From NCBI RefSeq assembly GCF_026167665.1, contig NZ_CP098740.1:5022001-5086000 (forward strand): DNA of 64,000 nucleotides, in the 5' to 3' direction. How positions within the stretch are numbered: the first letter of the stretch is position 1; the number at the start of each line of letters is the position of its first letter. Position numbers and translations under genes: made by a program. The stretch is from Streptomyces drozdowiczii. Its GTDB lineage: Bacteria; Actinomycetota; Actinomycetes; Streptomycetales; Streptomycetaceae. Below the pieces are notes generated by a model. The model did not search any database, was not told the DNA's origin, and was given only the letters and a program-made list of their open reading frames with translations. This document shows positions 26,129 to 35,468 of the stretch, one piece after another.

Positions 26129-26147
26129 TTGCAGAAATCTTCCGCAA
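26129..26147. promoter_or_regulatory. LacI-type operator in the malE leader
   Basis: TTGCAGAAATCTTCCGCAA matches its reverse complement at seven of nine pairs around a central T. It lies just downstream of the predicted start site and contains the CTTGCAG element (26128-26134). This is the best MalR operator candidate for malEFG. Confidence 0.6.
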
Positions 26148-26231
26148 ACTCTTTCGGTCGTCTTTCATCCTTGTTACGTTCACGTCGACCCGGCGCCGCG
26201 ACGGAGCGGTACGGCAGTTGAAGGAGTTCAG

Positions 26232-27505
26232 ATGCGACGTGGCATAACGGCCACCGCCCTGGTCGCGGCCCTGGCGCTCGCGGCGACCGCCTGCGGCAGC
26301 GACGACAAGTCCGACGGCGGTTCCAAGAGCTCGGGCGAGCTCTCCGGCACCGTGACGTGGTGGGACACCTCCACCGCGGGCAGCGAGGACAAGGTCTTCA
26401 AGAAGATCGCCGAGGGCTTCGAGAAGCTGCACCCGAAGGTCGACGTCAAGTACGTCAACGTGCCCTTCGGTGACGCGCAGAACAAGTTCAAGAACGCGGC
26501 GCAGGCCGGCTCCGGCGCCCCCGACGTGATCCGCTCCGAGGTCGCCTGGACCCCGAGTTCGCGGACCTCGGCTACCTGGCCCCGCTGGACGGCACCGCCG
26601 CCCTGCAGAAGCAGGACGACTTCCTGAAGCAGGCCGCCGCGTCCACCAAGTACAACGGCAAGACGTACGCGGTGCCGCAGGTGATCGACTCCATGGGCAT
26701 CTTCTACAACAAGAAGATGTTCAAGGAGGCCGGCGTCGAGGTCCCCACCACCATCGACGAGCTGAAGACCGTCTCCAAGAAGATCAAGGCGAAGACCGGC
26801 AAGACCGGCTTCTACCTGCGCGGCGACGACGCCTACTGGTTCCTGTCCTTCCTGTACGGCGAGGGCGGCGACATGGTCAACGCCGCCGACAAGACCGTCA
26901 CCATCGACGACGCCGCCGGTGTCAAGGCCATGAAGGTCGTCAAGGACCTGGTCGACTCGGGCGCCGCCAAGACGGACGCCACGGACGGCTGGGAGAACAT
27001 GCAGGCGTCGTTCAAGAACGGCGACGTCGCGATGATGATCAACGGCCCGTGGGCCGTCGCCGACACCTACACCGGCAAGGAGTTCAAGGACAAGGCCAAT
27101 CTGGGCGTCGCCCCGGTCCCGTCCGGCTCCGCCGCGCAGGGCGCCCCGCAGGGCGGCCACAACCTGGCCGTCTACGCCGGTTCCAAGAACCTGGACGCCT
27201 CCTACGCCTTCGTCGACTACATGACCTCCGTCAAGACGCAGGCCCAGGTCACCAAGGAGCTGAACCTCCTGCCGACCCGTACCTCCGCCTACGCCGAGGA
27301 GCCGGTCGTCAACAACGAGATCGTCGGCTTCTTCAAGCCGGTCGTCGAGAGCGCCGTCGAGCGCCCCTGGATCCCGGAGACCGGCAGCCTCTTCGCGCCG
27401 CTCGTCACCGAGTACACCAAGGTCCTCACCGGTCAGACGACCCCGGAGAAGGCGGTCAAGGCGACCGGCGACTCCTACCGCAAGCTCCTCAAGGGCTGGA
27501 AGTAA
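26232..27505 (+). pseudogene. malE: Maltose/maltodextrin-binding lipoprotein MalE, one-base frameshift (likely sequence error)
   Basis: MalE captures maltodextrins outside the membrane for MalFG. The signal MRRGITATALVAALALAATAC ends at lipobox Cys21, followed by the linker GSDDKSDGGSKSSG and the family-1 binding fold (TVTWWDTSTAGSEDKV). The frame breaks at 26551-26555. ACC CCG AGT TCG should read ACC CCG GAG TTC, so one G is missing. Restoring it gives EVAWTPEFADLGYLAPLDG and joins cleanly to VPQVIDSMGIFYNKKMFKEA in the other frame, 424 aa in all, the usual length. GAAGGAG precedes ATG 26232. The rest of the operon is intact and the two halves are well conserved, so I believe the gene is functional. 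Confidence 0.85.
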
Positions 27506-27526
27506 CTCAGGAAGGCAGGCCGGCTG

Positions 27527-28543
27527 ATGGCTGTCCACACCAGCCAGTCGGTGGTGAAGGCCGCGGGCGACGACGTCGCCCGCGGCCGGAGCCGCGGTAC
27601 TGGTAACCCCCCGCCGCCGGGACGGATACGGCGGGCCCTGTCGACGCACTGGTACGCCTGGACGATGGTGGCCCCGGTCGTCGTCGTGATCGGCGTGATC
27701 ATCGGTTACCCCCTGGTCCGCGGCATCTACCTGTCGCTGACCGACGCCAACGAGCGCAACGTCGCACGGTCCATCGGGGTCAACCACCTGCCCGCCACGT
27801 ACGAGTTCGTCGGCCTGGACAACTACGCCGACGCGCTCACCGGCAACCAGTTCCTCGGCACGCTCGGGTGGACCCTGGTGTGGACGGTCTCCTGCGTGGC
27901 CATCACCTTCGGCCTCGGCATGGCCCTGGCCAACATCCTCAACCGGAGGATCGCCGGCCGCTCCGCGTACCGGATGGCGCTCATCCTGCCCTGGGCCATC
28001 CCCGGCTTCGTCTCCGTCTTCGCCTGGCGGTTCCTCTACAACCAGGACCGCGGGCTGCTCAACAAGATCCTCGCCGGCGGCGGCATCGACGGCATCGACT
28101 GGCTGGGCGACCCGACCATCGCCAAGGTCTCCGTCATCGTCGTCAACGTGTGGCTCGGCGTGCCGTTCATGATGGTCGCCCTGCTCGGCGGCCTCCAGTC
28201 CATCCCCAGCGAGCAGTACGAGGCCGCGGAGATGGACGGCGCCACCGCCTGGCAGCGCTTCCGCCACGTCACGCTGCCCGGACTGCGGCCGGTCTCCACG
28301 ACCGTCATCCTGCTCTCCACCATCTGGACCTTCAACATGTTCCCGGTGATCTTCCTGCTCACCCGCGGCGGACCCGGCGAAGCCACCCAGATCCTGGTCA
28401 CCCAGGCGTACAAGTTCTCCTTCGAGATCAGCCCGCGCGACTTCGCGCAGTCCTCGACGTGGGGCGTGCTGATCCTCGTACTCCTGCTGATCTTCGCCGC
28501 GGTCTACCGGCGAGTCCTGCGCACCCAGGGAGACGACTGGTGA
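27527..28543 (+). CDS. malF: Maltose ABC transporter permease MalF
   Basis: A 338-aa membrane protein with a 40-residue cytoplasmic N-terminus, about six transmembrane helices, and the binding-protein-dependent transport loop EAAEMDGATAWQRFRHVTLPG (about 232-252), where the ATPase docks. It pairs with MalG to form the channel fed by MalE. No ATPase gene is present; in Streptomyces the shared MsiK protein energises such importers. The ATG follows GGAAGGCAGG. It starts 21 bp after malE, and its stop overlaps the malG start. Confidence 0.95.
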   Translation: MAVHTSQSVVKAAGDDVARGRSRGTGNPPPPGRIRRALSTHWYAWTMVAPVVVVIGVIIGYPLVRGIYLSLTDANERNVARSIGVNHLPATYEFVGLDNYADALTGNQFLGTLGWTLVWTVSCVAITFGLGMALANILNRRIAGRSAYRMALILPWAIPGFVSVFAWRFLYNQDRGLLNKILAGGGIDGIDWLGDPTIAKVSVIVVNVWLGVPFMMVALLGGLQSIPSEQYEAAEMDGATAWQRFRHVTLPGLRPVSTTVILLSTIWTFNMFPVIFLLTRGGPGEATQILVTQAYKFSFEISPRDFAQSSTWGVLILVLLLIFAAVYRRVLRTQGDDW

Positions 28544-29403
28544 CCACCGCACCCGCCCCCACCACCAAGGTCCGGCGGCGCGGCGAGCGCTCGCCGCTGG
28601 CCTCCACCGCACTGCACCTCACGCTGATCGTCGCGTCCGTGATCGCCGTGTTCCCCGTGCTGTGGGTCCTGCTCACCTCGCTGAAGCCCGCCGAGTTCGC
28701 CACCACCACGGACTTCTTCAAGGACACGACGTTCGAGAACTACACGAACCTCATCAAGGACACGAAGTTCCTGACCTGGTTCGGCAACTCGCTGATCGTC
28801 GCGGGCCTCACCACGCTCATCGGCGTCATCGTCTCGGCCTCCACCGGCTACGCCGTCAGCCGCTTCCGGTTCCCCGGCAAGCGCGGGCTGATGTGGACGC
28901 TGCTGGTCACCCAGATGTTCCCGGTCGCCGTCCTCATCGTGCCGATCTACAACATCATGGCCGGCATGGGGCTGCTCAATAAGCCCGCCGGTCTCGTCAT
29001 CACGTACCTGACCATCTCGGTGCCGTTCTGCGCCTGGATGATGAAGGGCTTCTTCGACACCATCCCGCGCGAGATCGACGAGTCGGGGCAGGTCGACGGC
29101 CTCACCCCGTTCGGCACCTTCTGGCGGCTCATCCTGCCGCTGGCCAAGCCGGGCCTCGCGGTCACCGCGTTCTACTCCTTCATCACCGCCTGGGGCGAGG
29201 TGGCGTACGCCTCCGCCTTCATGGTCGGCGAGGACAACCTCACCCTCGCGGGCGGCCTCCAGCTGTTCGTCAACCAGTACGGCGCCCAGTGGGGCCCGAT
29301 GACCGCCGCGTCCGTACTGATCGCGATACCCGCGGCCCTGGTGTTCCTGTTCGCCCAGAAGCACCTGGTCACCGGCATGTCCGCCGGAGCCGTCAAGGGC
29401 TGA
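28540..29403 (+). CDS. malG: Maltose ABC transporter permease MalG
   Basis: The 287-aa partner permease (VTTAPAPTTKVRRRGERSPL...) has six transmembrane helices and the ATPase-docking loop REIDESGQVDGLTPFGTFWR (about 184-203). GTG 28540 overlaps the malF TGA by four bases (GTGA), so translation is coupled and the two permeases are made in equal amounts. Confidence 0.94.
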   Translation: MTTAPAPTTKVRRRGERSPLASTALHLTLIVASVIAVFPVLWVLLTSLKPAEFATTTDFFKDTTFENYTNLIKDTKFLTWFGNSLIVAGLTTLIGVIVSASTGYAVSRFRFPGKRGLMWTLLVTQMFPVAVLIVPIYNIMAGMGLLNKPAGLVITYLTISVPFCAWMMKGFFDTIPREIDESGQVDGLTPFGTFWRLILPLAKPGLAVTAFYSFITAWGEVAYASAFMVGEDNLTLAGGLQLFVNQYGAQWGPMTAASVLIAIPAALVFLFAQKHLVTGMSAGAVKG

Positions 29404-29440
29404 GTACCGCCCGTACGACCCGCACGCACGCACCAGTCAC

Positions 29441-29477
29441 GGTGGCGCCGGAATCCCGACCCGGTCCCGGCGCCACC
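29441..29477 (+). terminator. Intercistronic hairpin between malG and aglA
   Basis: GGTGGCGCCGG (29441-29451) pairs perfectly with CCGGCGCCACC (29467-29477) across a 15-nt loop. In the 100-bp malG-aglA gap it could partly terminate or protect the 3' end of malEFG mRNA and so set the ratio of transporter to enzyme. Confidence 0.5.
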
Positions 29478-29503
29478 CCCCACCCAGACACCCCAGGGAC
29501 GAC

Positions 29504-31180
29504 ATGACCCAGCACCTCGCTGCCCCCTCCACCGGCACGTCCGACGACGCCGCCGGCCACCGCACCGGCTGGTGGCAGGACGCGGTGATCTACCAGGTCT
29601 ATCCGCGCAGCTTCGCCGACGGCAACGGTGACGGCATGGGCGATCTCGCAGGCGTACGCGGCAGACTCCCGTACCTCAAGGAACTCGGCGTCGACGCGGT
29701 CTGGCTCAGCCCGTTCTACGCGTCCCCGCAGGCGGACGCCGGGTACGACGTCGCCGACTACCGGGCCATCGACCCGATGTTCGGCAGCCTCCTGGACGCC
29801 GACGCGCTCATCCGCGACGCCCACGACCTGGGCCTGCGGATCATCGTCGACCTGGTGCCCAACCACTCCTCCGACCAGCACGAGTGGTTCAAGCGCGCGC
29901 TCACCGAGGGCCCCGGCTCCGCGCTGCGCGACCGCTACCACTTCCGCCCCGGCAAGGGCACCGACGGCGAACTCCCGCCCAACGACTGGGAGTCCATCTT
30001 CGGCGGCCCCGCCTGGACCCGCACGGTGAACCCGGACGGCACCCCCGGCGACTGGTACCTCCACCTCTTCGCGCCCGAGCAGCCCGACTTCAACTGGGAT
30101 CACCCGGCGGTCGCCGACGAGTTCCGCTCGATCCTGCGCTTCTGGCTCGACATGGGCGTCGACGGCTTCCGCGTGGACGTCGCGCACGGCCTGGTCAAGG
30201 CCGAGGGGCTGCCCGACCTCGGCACCCACGACCAGCTGAAGCTGCTCGGAAACGATGTCATGCCGTTCTTCGACCAGGACGGGGTGCACGAGATCTACCG
30301 CAGCTGGCGCACCATCCTGGACGAGTACCCCGGCGACAGGATCGCCGTCGCCGAGGCGTGGACGCCCACCGTCGAGCGCACCGCCAACTACGTGCGCCCC
30401 GACGAGATGCACCAGGCGTTCAACTTCCAGTACCTGGCCACCGCCTGGGACGCCGCCGCGCTCCGCGAGGTCATCGACACCTCGCTCGACGCCATGCGCC
30501 CGGTCGGCGCCCCCACCACCTGGGTGCTCTCCAACCACGACGTCACCCGGCACGCCACCCGGTTCGCCAACCCCGCGGGCCTCGGCACCCAGATCCGCAC
30601 CCCCGGCGACCGCGAGCTGGGCCTGCGCCGGGCCCGCGCGGCCAGCCTCCTGATGCTGGCGCTGCCCGGCTCCGCCTACGTCTACCAGGGCGAGGAGCTG
30701 GGCCTGCCGGACGTCACCGACCTGCCCGACGAGGCCCGCCAGGACCCGTCGTTCTTCCGGGCCGACGGCCAGGACGGCTTCCGCGACGGCTGCCGCGTCC
30801 CGATCCCGTGGACCCGCGAGGGCTCCTCGTACGGCTTCGGCGCGGGCGGCAGCTGGCTCCCGCAGCCCACCGGCTGGGGCGAGCTGAGTGTCGAGGCGCA
30901 GACCGGCGCGGCCGGCTCCACGCTGGAGCTGTACCGGGCCGCGATCACCGCCCGCCGGGCCCACCCCGGGCTCGGCGCGGGCGCCGAGGTGCGCTGGCTG
31001 GACGCCCCGGCGGGGCTGCTCGCCTTCGCGCGCCCCGGGTTCGTCTGCACCGTCAACACCACGGGCGCGCCGGTCCGCATCCCCGTACAGGGCACGGTCC
31101 TGCTGTCCAGCGCGCCGGTCCGGGCCGACGGCGACACGGTCGAGCTGCCCGCCGACACCACGGTGTGGTGGACGGTGTGA
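29504..31180 (+). CDS. aglA: Cytoplasmic alpha-glucosidase AglA (GH13)
   Basis: This 558-aa GH13 enzyme releases glucose from the non-reducing end of imported maltose and maltodextrins. It opens WWQDAVIYQVYPRSFADGNG, typical of oligo-1,6/alpha-glucosidase members. Catalytic residues are nucleophile Asp225 (GFRVDVAHG), acid/base Glu284 (VAEAW) and Asp346 (SNHDV). There is no signal peptide, which fits action on imported sugar. ATG 29504 follows AGGGA. The stop overlaps the next gene's GTG by four bases. Confidence 0.93.
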   Translation: MTQHLAAPSTGTSDDAAGHRTGWWQDAVIYQVYPRSFADGNGDGMGDLAGVRGRLPYLKELGVDAVWLSPFYASPQADAGYDVADYRAIDPMFGSLLDADALIRDAHDLGLRIIVDLVPNHSSDQHEWFKRALTEGPGSALRDRYHFRPGKGTDGELPPNDWESIFGGPAWTRTVNPDGTPGDWYLHLFAPEQPDFNWDHPAVADEFRSILRFWLDMGVDGFRVDVAHGLVKAEGLPDLGTHDQLKLLGNDVMPFFDQDGVHEIYRSWRTILDEYPGDRIAVAEAWTPTVERTANYVRPDEMHQAFNFQYLATAWDAAALREVIDTSLDAMRPVGAPTTWVLSNHDVTRHATRFANPAGLGTQIRTPGDRELGLRRARAASLLMLALPGSAYVYQGEELGLPDVTDLPDEARQDPSFFRADGQDGFRDGCRVPIPWTREGSSYGFGAGGSWLPQPTGWGELSVEAQTGAAGSTLELYRAAITARRAHPGLGAGAEVRWLDAPAGLLAFARPGFVCTVNTTGAPVRIPVQGTVLLSSAPVRADGDTVELPADTTVWWTV

Positions 31181-32235
31181 CGACCGTCCCCCTGCCGAGG
31201 GGCCCCGGTGCGGGCGGCGCGCTCAGGCTGTCGGACATCGCCGGCCAGGCGTCCGTCAGCGAGGCGACCGTCAGCCGGGTCCTCAACGGCAAGCCGGGCG
31301 TCGCGGACACCACGCGTCAGCGGGTGCTCGCGGCGCTCGACATCCTGGGCTACGAACGGCCCGTGCGGCTGCGGCAGCGCAGCGCCGGGCTGATCGGTCT
31401 GGTCACCCCCGAGCTGACCAACCCGATCTTCCCGGCGTTCGCCCAGTCCGTGGAGCAGGTGCTCGCCGGGCACGGCTACACGCCGGTGCTCTGCACCCAG
31501 CTGCCCGGCGGCGCCACCGAGGACGAGCTGGTCGAGCAGCTGGTCGAGCGCGGCGTCGGCGGCATCGTCTTCCTGTCCGGGCTGCACGCCGACACCTCGG
31601 CCGACCCGGCGCGCTACGCCGCGCTGACCGAGCGCGGGGTGCCGTTCGTCCTGATCAACGGGTACAACGAGCGGATCAGCGCCCCGTTCGTCTCGCCCGA
31701 CGACACCGCCGCCGTGCGGATGGCCGTGAGCCACCTCGCCGAACTCGGCCACCGCCGGGTGGGCCTGGCCATAGGGCCGCAGCGCTATGTGCCCTCGCGC
31801 CGGAAGCGGGACGGCTTCGTGGACGCCGCGGTCTCGGTGCTCGGCCTGGACCGCGCGGAAGCCGAACTCCTCGTCTGCTCCACGCTGTTCAGCGTCGAGG
31901 GCGGCCAGGTCGCGGCGGGCGCGCTGCTCGACCGGGGGTGCACCGGGATCGTCTGCGGCAGCGACCTGATGGCGCTGGGCGTGGTCCGCGCGGCCCGGGA
32001 CCGCGGGCTCGACGTGCCGCGCGACGTGTCCGTGGTGGGCTTCGACGACTCGCAGCTCATCGCGTTCACCGACCCGCCGCTGACCACGGTCCGCCAGCCG
32101 GTCCAGGCGATGGCGGCGGCCGCGGTAGGCGCGCTGCTGGAGGAGATCGGCGGCAGCCCCGTACAGCGCACGGAGTACGTGTTCCAGCCGGAGCTGGTGG
32201 TCCGGGGCTCGACGGCGGCGCTGCGCAGCGCCTGA
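31177..32235 (+). CDS. Second MalR-like LacI-family repressor
   Basis: This 352-aa protein is clearly paralogous to MalR at 24796. The HTH LSDIAGQASVSEATVSRVLN (residues 18-37) shares the recognition helix SEATVSRVLNGKPGV exactly, and the core repeats LIGLVTPELTNPIFPAFAQS and FDDSQLIAFTDPPLTTVRQP with few changes. It is coupled to aglA by a GTGA overlap, so it is made whenever the operon is on, giving negative feedback. Effector-pocket differences may make it respond to another sugar. A 13-bp-arm terminator follows. Confidence 0.92.
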   Translation: MTTVPLPRGPGAGGALRLSDIAGQASVSEATVSRVLNGKPGVADTTRQRVLAALDILGYERPVRLRQRSAGLIGLVTPELTNPIFPAFAQSVEQVLAGHGYTPVLCTQLPGGATEDELVEQLVERGVGGIVFLSGLHADTSADPARYAALTERGVPFVLINGYNERISAPFVSPDDTAAVRMAVSHLAELGHRRVGLAIGPQRYVPSRRKRDGFVDAAVSVLGLDRAEAELLVCSTLFSVEGGQVAAGALLDRGCTGIVCGSDLMALGVVRAARDRGLDVPRDVSVVGFDDSQLIAFTDPPLTTVRQPVQAMAAAAVGALLEEIGGSPVQRTEYVFQPELVVRGSTAALRSA

Positions 32236-32248
32236 GCGGGCACACGAA

Positions 32249-32280
32249 GAGGGCCGGGTCCGGAGGGGGACCCGGCCCTC
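32249..32280 (+). terminator. Terminator of the mal operon
   Basis: GAGGGCCGGGTCC (32249-32261) pairs perfectly with GGACCCGGCCCTC (32268-32280) across a 6-nt loop. It sits between convergent genes. Confidence 0.85.
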
Positions 32281-32288
32281 GGGGCAGG

Positions 32289-33233
32289 TCAGTCGTCGCC
32301 GTCGCCGTCCTTGAAGAGGCGTACGGTGGAGAGGATCTGGCGGATCGTCGCGTCGGAGACCTCGTCCGGGACGCCGTGGGCGCCTACGTAGGTCCACGAG
32401 ACGAACTTGCCCTCCGCGTTCTTGAAGGCGAAGGTCACCGCCTTGCCGTCAGTGTCGCACTTGCCCTTCTTCGGCGTCCCGGACGACGTGACCGTGACGA
32501 GGCTGCCCTCGACGCCCGACTTCGTACGGAACGACTCGGGCTCACCGACCGTCAGACGCGAGCGGTCGGGCTGGGTGTAGAGGCCGTAGACCCAGGTCTC
32601 GGCGGTGTCCTCGGCGGCCTCGGCCGCGCTCTTGGCGCCCTGCTCCCCGGTGGTGCCGACCGAAGCGAGCGAGAACTCCTCGGGGGTGCCGTCCTTGTCG
32701 TCGTCGGAGGTGCACCACTTCTCCTTGAGGATCGCCGGGGCCATCATCGCGACCAGCGGCTTCTCCTTCGGGTCGTCGTTCTCCGTGACGTAGCTCACCC
32801 AGTCCGCGGACTGGCGCTTCCAGGAGGCGGGCACGTCGAAGGTGATGCCGCGCTTGCCGTTGACCACGGTGTTCCACCCGGGGACGAGCGGGGCCGAGCC
32901 GCCGCCTCCGGCGCCCCGGTCCGTGCCGCCGTCGCTCGCCGACGCGCTCGCGGACGCGGTGGGCGTCGGCTGCGGACCGGCCTCGTCGTTCCCGTCGTCG
33001 CGGAGGGTCAGATAGCCCACGGCCGCGCAGGCCACGACGACCGCGGCGGACGCGGCCACCACGGCGACCGTGGTCCGGTTGCGGCGGGGGCGGGGCGGCT
33101 CGGGGGCGCTCATGCCCATCGTGGGCGCGGCGTGCCAGTCGGGGGTGGACCGGCCGGGCTGCGCCTGGGGCGAACCGGGCTGCGGGCCCGGCGTGTTGGG
33201 CTGATCGGGGTGCGACTGCTCTCCTGGCCACAT
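32289..33233 (-). CDS. Single-pass membrane protein with secreted C-terminal domain
   Basis: A 314-aa protein with a Pro/Gln-rich cytoplasmic N-terminus (about 1-52), one transmembrane helix at 54-76 (TVAVVAASAAVVVACAAVGYL), a Ser/Ala-rich linker, and an extracellular domain (GWNTVVNGKRGITFDVPASW ... SWTYVGAHGVPDEVSDATIR) with two Cys that may form a disulfide. This layout is common in Streptomyces 'PASTA-less' sensor-like proteins of unknown role, and I do not know a function. The start at 33233 gives MWPGEQSHPDQ; no better internal start is visible. Confidence 0.75.
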   Translation of the reverse strand: MWPGEQSHPDQPNTPGPQPGSPQAQPGRSTPDWHAAPTMGMSAPEPPRPRRNRTTVAVVAASAAVVVACAAVGYLTLRDDGNDEAGPQPTPTASASASASDGGTDRGAGGGGSAPLVPGWNTVVNGKRGITFDVPASWKRQSADWVSYVTENDDPKEKPLVAMMAPAILKEKWCTSDDDKDGTPEEFSLASVGTTGEQGAKSAAEAAEDTAETWVYGLYTQPDRSRLTVGEPESFRTKSGVEGSLVTVTSSGTPKKGKCDTDGKAVTFAFKNAEGKFVSWTYVGAHGVPDEVSDATIRQILSTVRLFKDGDGDD

Positions 33234-33440
33234 GGGGCGAGCCTAGCCCCGGGCCGGGAAGGGGCCGGGGGCGGGCTGACACAGGAGAGGCACCGGAGGT
33301 CGACCCGGATTGGGCCGGCGGGGAGGTGTGACCGCCGGTGCCTCTCGTGTTCCTGACCGGCCCGGCCGCCCGGGCGCGTGGGGCCCGGGGTAACGGGACC
33401 CCCGGCCGACCGGACCGGAGTCGGGAGAAACGTAACAGGG

Positions 33441-33468
33441 CTGCAATGTCTTGCGTAAGTCCTTGCAG
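33441..33468. promoter_or_regulatory. Upstream MalR-type element of the amylase promoter
   Basis: CTGCAA (33441-33446) and TTGCAG (33463-33468) form an inverted repeat. Between and within them TTGC occurs at 33451 and 33463 with 12-bp spacing. The cluster lies about 50-75 bases upstream of the -35. Confidence 0.5.
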
Positions 33469-33517
33469 GAAGAAATCCGCGGTATTTCATGGATGTGAGC
33501 GGGCGGTGTCCAAAGGG

Positions 33518-33580
33518 TTGACCGGGACCTGCCGGGCTCGTACGGTCTCGCTGTGGCAAGGTTTGCATTCTTGCAGCAAG
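33518..33580 (+). promoter_or_regulatory. Amylase promoter with MalR-type operator at the start site
   Basis: TTGACC (33518-33523) and TACGGT (33541-33546) are spaced exactly 17 bp and predict a start near 33553. Immediately downstream come GGCAAG (33555), TTTGC and the palindrome CTTGCAGCAAG (33570-33580). Placement over the start site is ideal for repression, and the elements match those at malE. Confidence 0.65.
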
Positions 33581-33664
33581 AACCTTCAGGAGCCTTGAGG
33601 GCAGGGCGCGTTGCCGTAAGGGCTGAACCGTCACCCGCATTTCCCCCCACCGCAGGAGGAAAAC

Positions 33665-35380
33665 ATGGCCAGCAGACCCCTGTCTGCCGCGCTCGCCCTC
33701 GTCGCGGGAGCCGCCGCCCTCGTGGTCCCCGCCACGACGGCCGAGGCATCCGCCCCGGGCACCAAGGACGTCACCGCCGTCCTCTTCGAGTGGAAGTTCG
33801 ACTCCGTCGCCAAGGCGTGTACGGACACCCTCGGCCCGGCCGGATACGGCTTCGTCCAGGTCTCGCCGCCCCAGGAGCACATCCAGGGCAGCCAGTGGTG
33901 GACCTCGTACCAGCCGGTCAGCTACAAGATCGCCGGGCGGCTCGGGGACCGTACGGCCTTCGCCCGCATGGTCAGCACCTGCCACAGCGCGGGCGTCAAG
34001 GTCGTCGCGGACTCGGTCATCAATCACATGACCAGCGGTTCGGGCACCGGCACGGGCGGCACCTCGTACACCAAGTACAACTACCCCGGCCTCTACTCCT
34101 CGGCCGACATGGACGACTGCACCGCCCAGATCAGCAACTACGGCGACCGCGCCAACGTCCAGAACTGCGAGCTGGTCGGGCTCGCCGATCTGGACACCGG
34201 CGAGGACTACGTACGCGGCAAGATCGCCGGCTACCTCAACGACCTGCTCTCGCTGGGCGTCGACGGATTCCGTATCGACGCCGCCAAGCACATGCCCGCC
34301 GGTGACCTCGCCAACATCAAGTCCCGGCTGAGCAACCCGGGCGTCTACTGGAAGCAGGAGGCGATCTACGGGGCCGGCGAGGCCGTCTCGCCCGACGAGT
34401 ACACCGGGAACGGGGACGTCCAGGAGTTCCGCTACGCCCGCGGCCTCAAGCAGGTGTTCAACAACGAGAACCTCGCCAACCTGAAGAACTTCGGCGAGGG
34501 CTGGGGCTTCATGCCCTCCTCGAAGGCCGCCGTGTTCGTGGACAACCACGACACCGAGCGGGGCGGCGACACGCTGAACTACAAGGACGGCGCCAACTAC
34601 ACCCTCGCCAGCGTGTTCATGCTGGCCTGGCCCTACGGCTCGCCCGACGTCCACTCCGGCTACGAGTGGTCCGACAAGGACGCCGGACCGCCCAACGGCG
34701 GCACGGTGAACGCCTGCTACAGCGACGGCTGGAAGTGCCAGCACGCCTGGCGCGAGATCTCCTCCATGGTCGGCTTCCGCAACACCGCGCGCGGTGAGGC
34801 CGTCACCGACTGGTGGGACAACGGCGGCGACCGGATCGCCTTCGGGCGCGGCTCCAAGGCATACGTGGCGATCAACCACGAGGGCTCCTCGCTGACCCGT
34901 ACGTTCCAGACCTCGCTGCCCGCCGGCGACTACTGCGACGTCCAGTCCGGCAAGGGCGTCACGGTCAACGGCTCCGGCCAGTTCACCGCGACCCTGGGCG
35001 CCAACACCGCCCTGGCCCTGCACACCGGCGCCCGCACCTGCGGCGGCTCCTCCGGCACCACCGACCCGGGCACGGGGACCGGCACCTCCGGCGCCTCCTT
35101 CGGCGTCAACGCCACCACCCAGCTCGGCCAGAACATCTACGTCACCGGCAACCAGTCCGCCCTCGGCAACTGGAACACCGGCAGCGCCCTGAAGCTCGAC
35201 CCGGCGACGTACCCGGTCTGGAAGCTCGACGTGGCCCTGCCCCCGGGCACCGCGTTCGAGTACAAGTACATCCGCAAGGACGCGAGCGGCAACGTCACCT
35301 GGGAGAGCGGGGCCAACCGCACGGCCACGGTGCCGTCCTCCGGCAAGGTCACGCTGACCTCGGACGTCTGGCGCGGCTGA
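33665..35380 (+). CDS. amy: Secreted alpha-amylase (GH13) with C-terminal CBM20
   Basis: This 571-aa endo-acting enzyme cuts alpha-1,4 bonds in starch outside the cell. It has a Sec signal to about residue 29 (ending TTAEASA). The TIM barrel carries nucleophile Asp205 (GFRIDAAKH), acid/base Glu239 (GAGEAVSP) and Asp296 (VDNHDTER). A beta domain, a Gly/Thr linker (about 463-477) and a CBM20 starch-binding domain ([19 protein letters not shown] ... FEYKYIRK) follow. It matches the classical Streptomyces amylase in length and order. GGAGGAAA precedes ATG 33665. The promoter carries CTTGC elements like those at malE, so maltodextrin induction through MalR is likely. Confidence 0.95.
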   Translation: MASRPLSAALALVAGAAALVVPATTAEASAPGTKDVTAVLFEWKFDSVAKACTDTLGPAGYGFVQVSPPQEHIQGSQWWTSYQPVSYKIAGRLGDRTAFARMVSTCHSAGVKVVADSVINHMTSGSGTGTGGTSYTKYNYPGLYSSADMDDCTAQISNYGDRANVQNCELVGLADLDTGEDYVRGKIAGYLNDLLSLGVDGFRIDAAKHMPAGDLANIKSRLSNPGVYWKQEAIYGAGEAVSPDEYTGNGDVQEFRYARGLKQVFNNENLANLKNFGEGWGFMPSSKAAVFVDNHDTERGGDTLNYKDGANYTLASVFMLAWPYGSPDVHSGYEWSDKDAGPPNGGTVNACYSDGWKCQHAWREISSMVGFRNTARGEAVTDWWDNGGDRIAFGRGSKAYVAINHEGSSLTRTFQTSLPAGDYCDVQSGKGVTVNGSGQFTATLGANTALALHTGARTCGGSSGTTDPGTGTGTSGASFGVNATTQLGQNIYVTGNQSALGNWNTGSALKLDPATYPVWKLDVALPPGTAFEYKYIRKDASGNVTWESGANRTATVPSSGKVTLTSDVWRG

Positions 35381-35397
35381 GACCCCCCACCCCCCCC

Positions 35398-35432
35398 GCC
35401 GGACGGGCCGTCCCCCACGCGGCCCGTCCGGC
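35398..35432 (+). terminator. Hairpin between amylase and amylase-pullulanase genes
   Basis: GCCGGACGGGCCG (35398-35410) pairs perfectly with CGGCCCGTCCGGC (35420-35432), loop 9 nt. Only 36 bp separate it from the next start and no separate promoter is obvious, so the downstream gene probably relies on read-through. Confidence 0.7.
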
Positions 35433-35468
35433 CCCGCACACCCCCGTACCCCTCCGAGGAGAGCCCGA

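Larger units (their letters stand above)
25861..26231. other. malR-malE divergent promoter region (371 bp)
   Basis: No gene lies here. It holds the leaderless malR start, GTCTTGC repeats (25972-25990), a 17-bp palindrome over the probable malE -35 (26073-26089), a -10-like CAATGT (26108-26113) and a LacI-type palindrome (26129-26147), followed by an 84-bp leader with a GAAGGAG site before malE. Confidence 0.75.
33234..33664. other. 431-bp amylase promoter region
   Basis: No gene is visible. The stretch contains an inverted repeat GAGAGGCACCGG/CCGGTGCCTCTC (33285-33296 and 33335-33346), two clusters of CTTGC elements (33441-33468 and 33555-33580) and a good promoter (33518-33546), ending in the GGAGGA site of the amylase gene. 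Confidence 0.75.
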
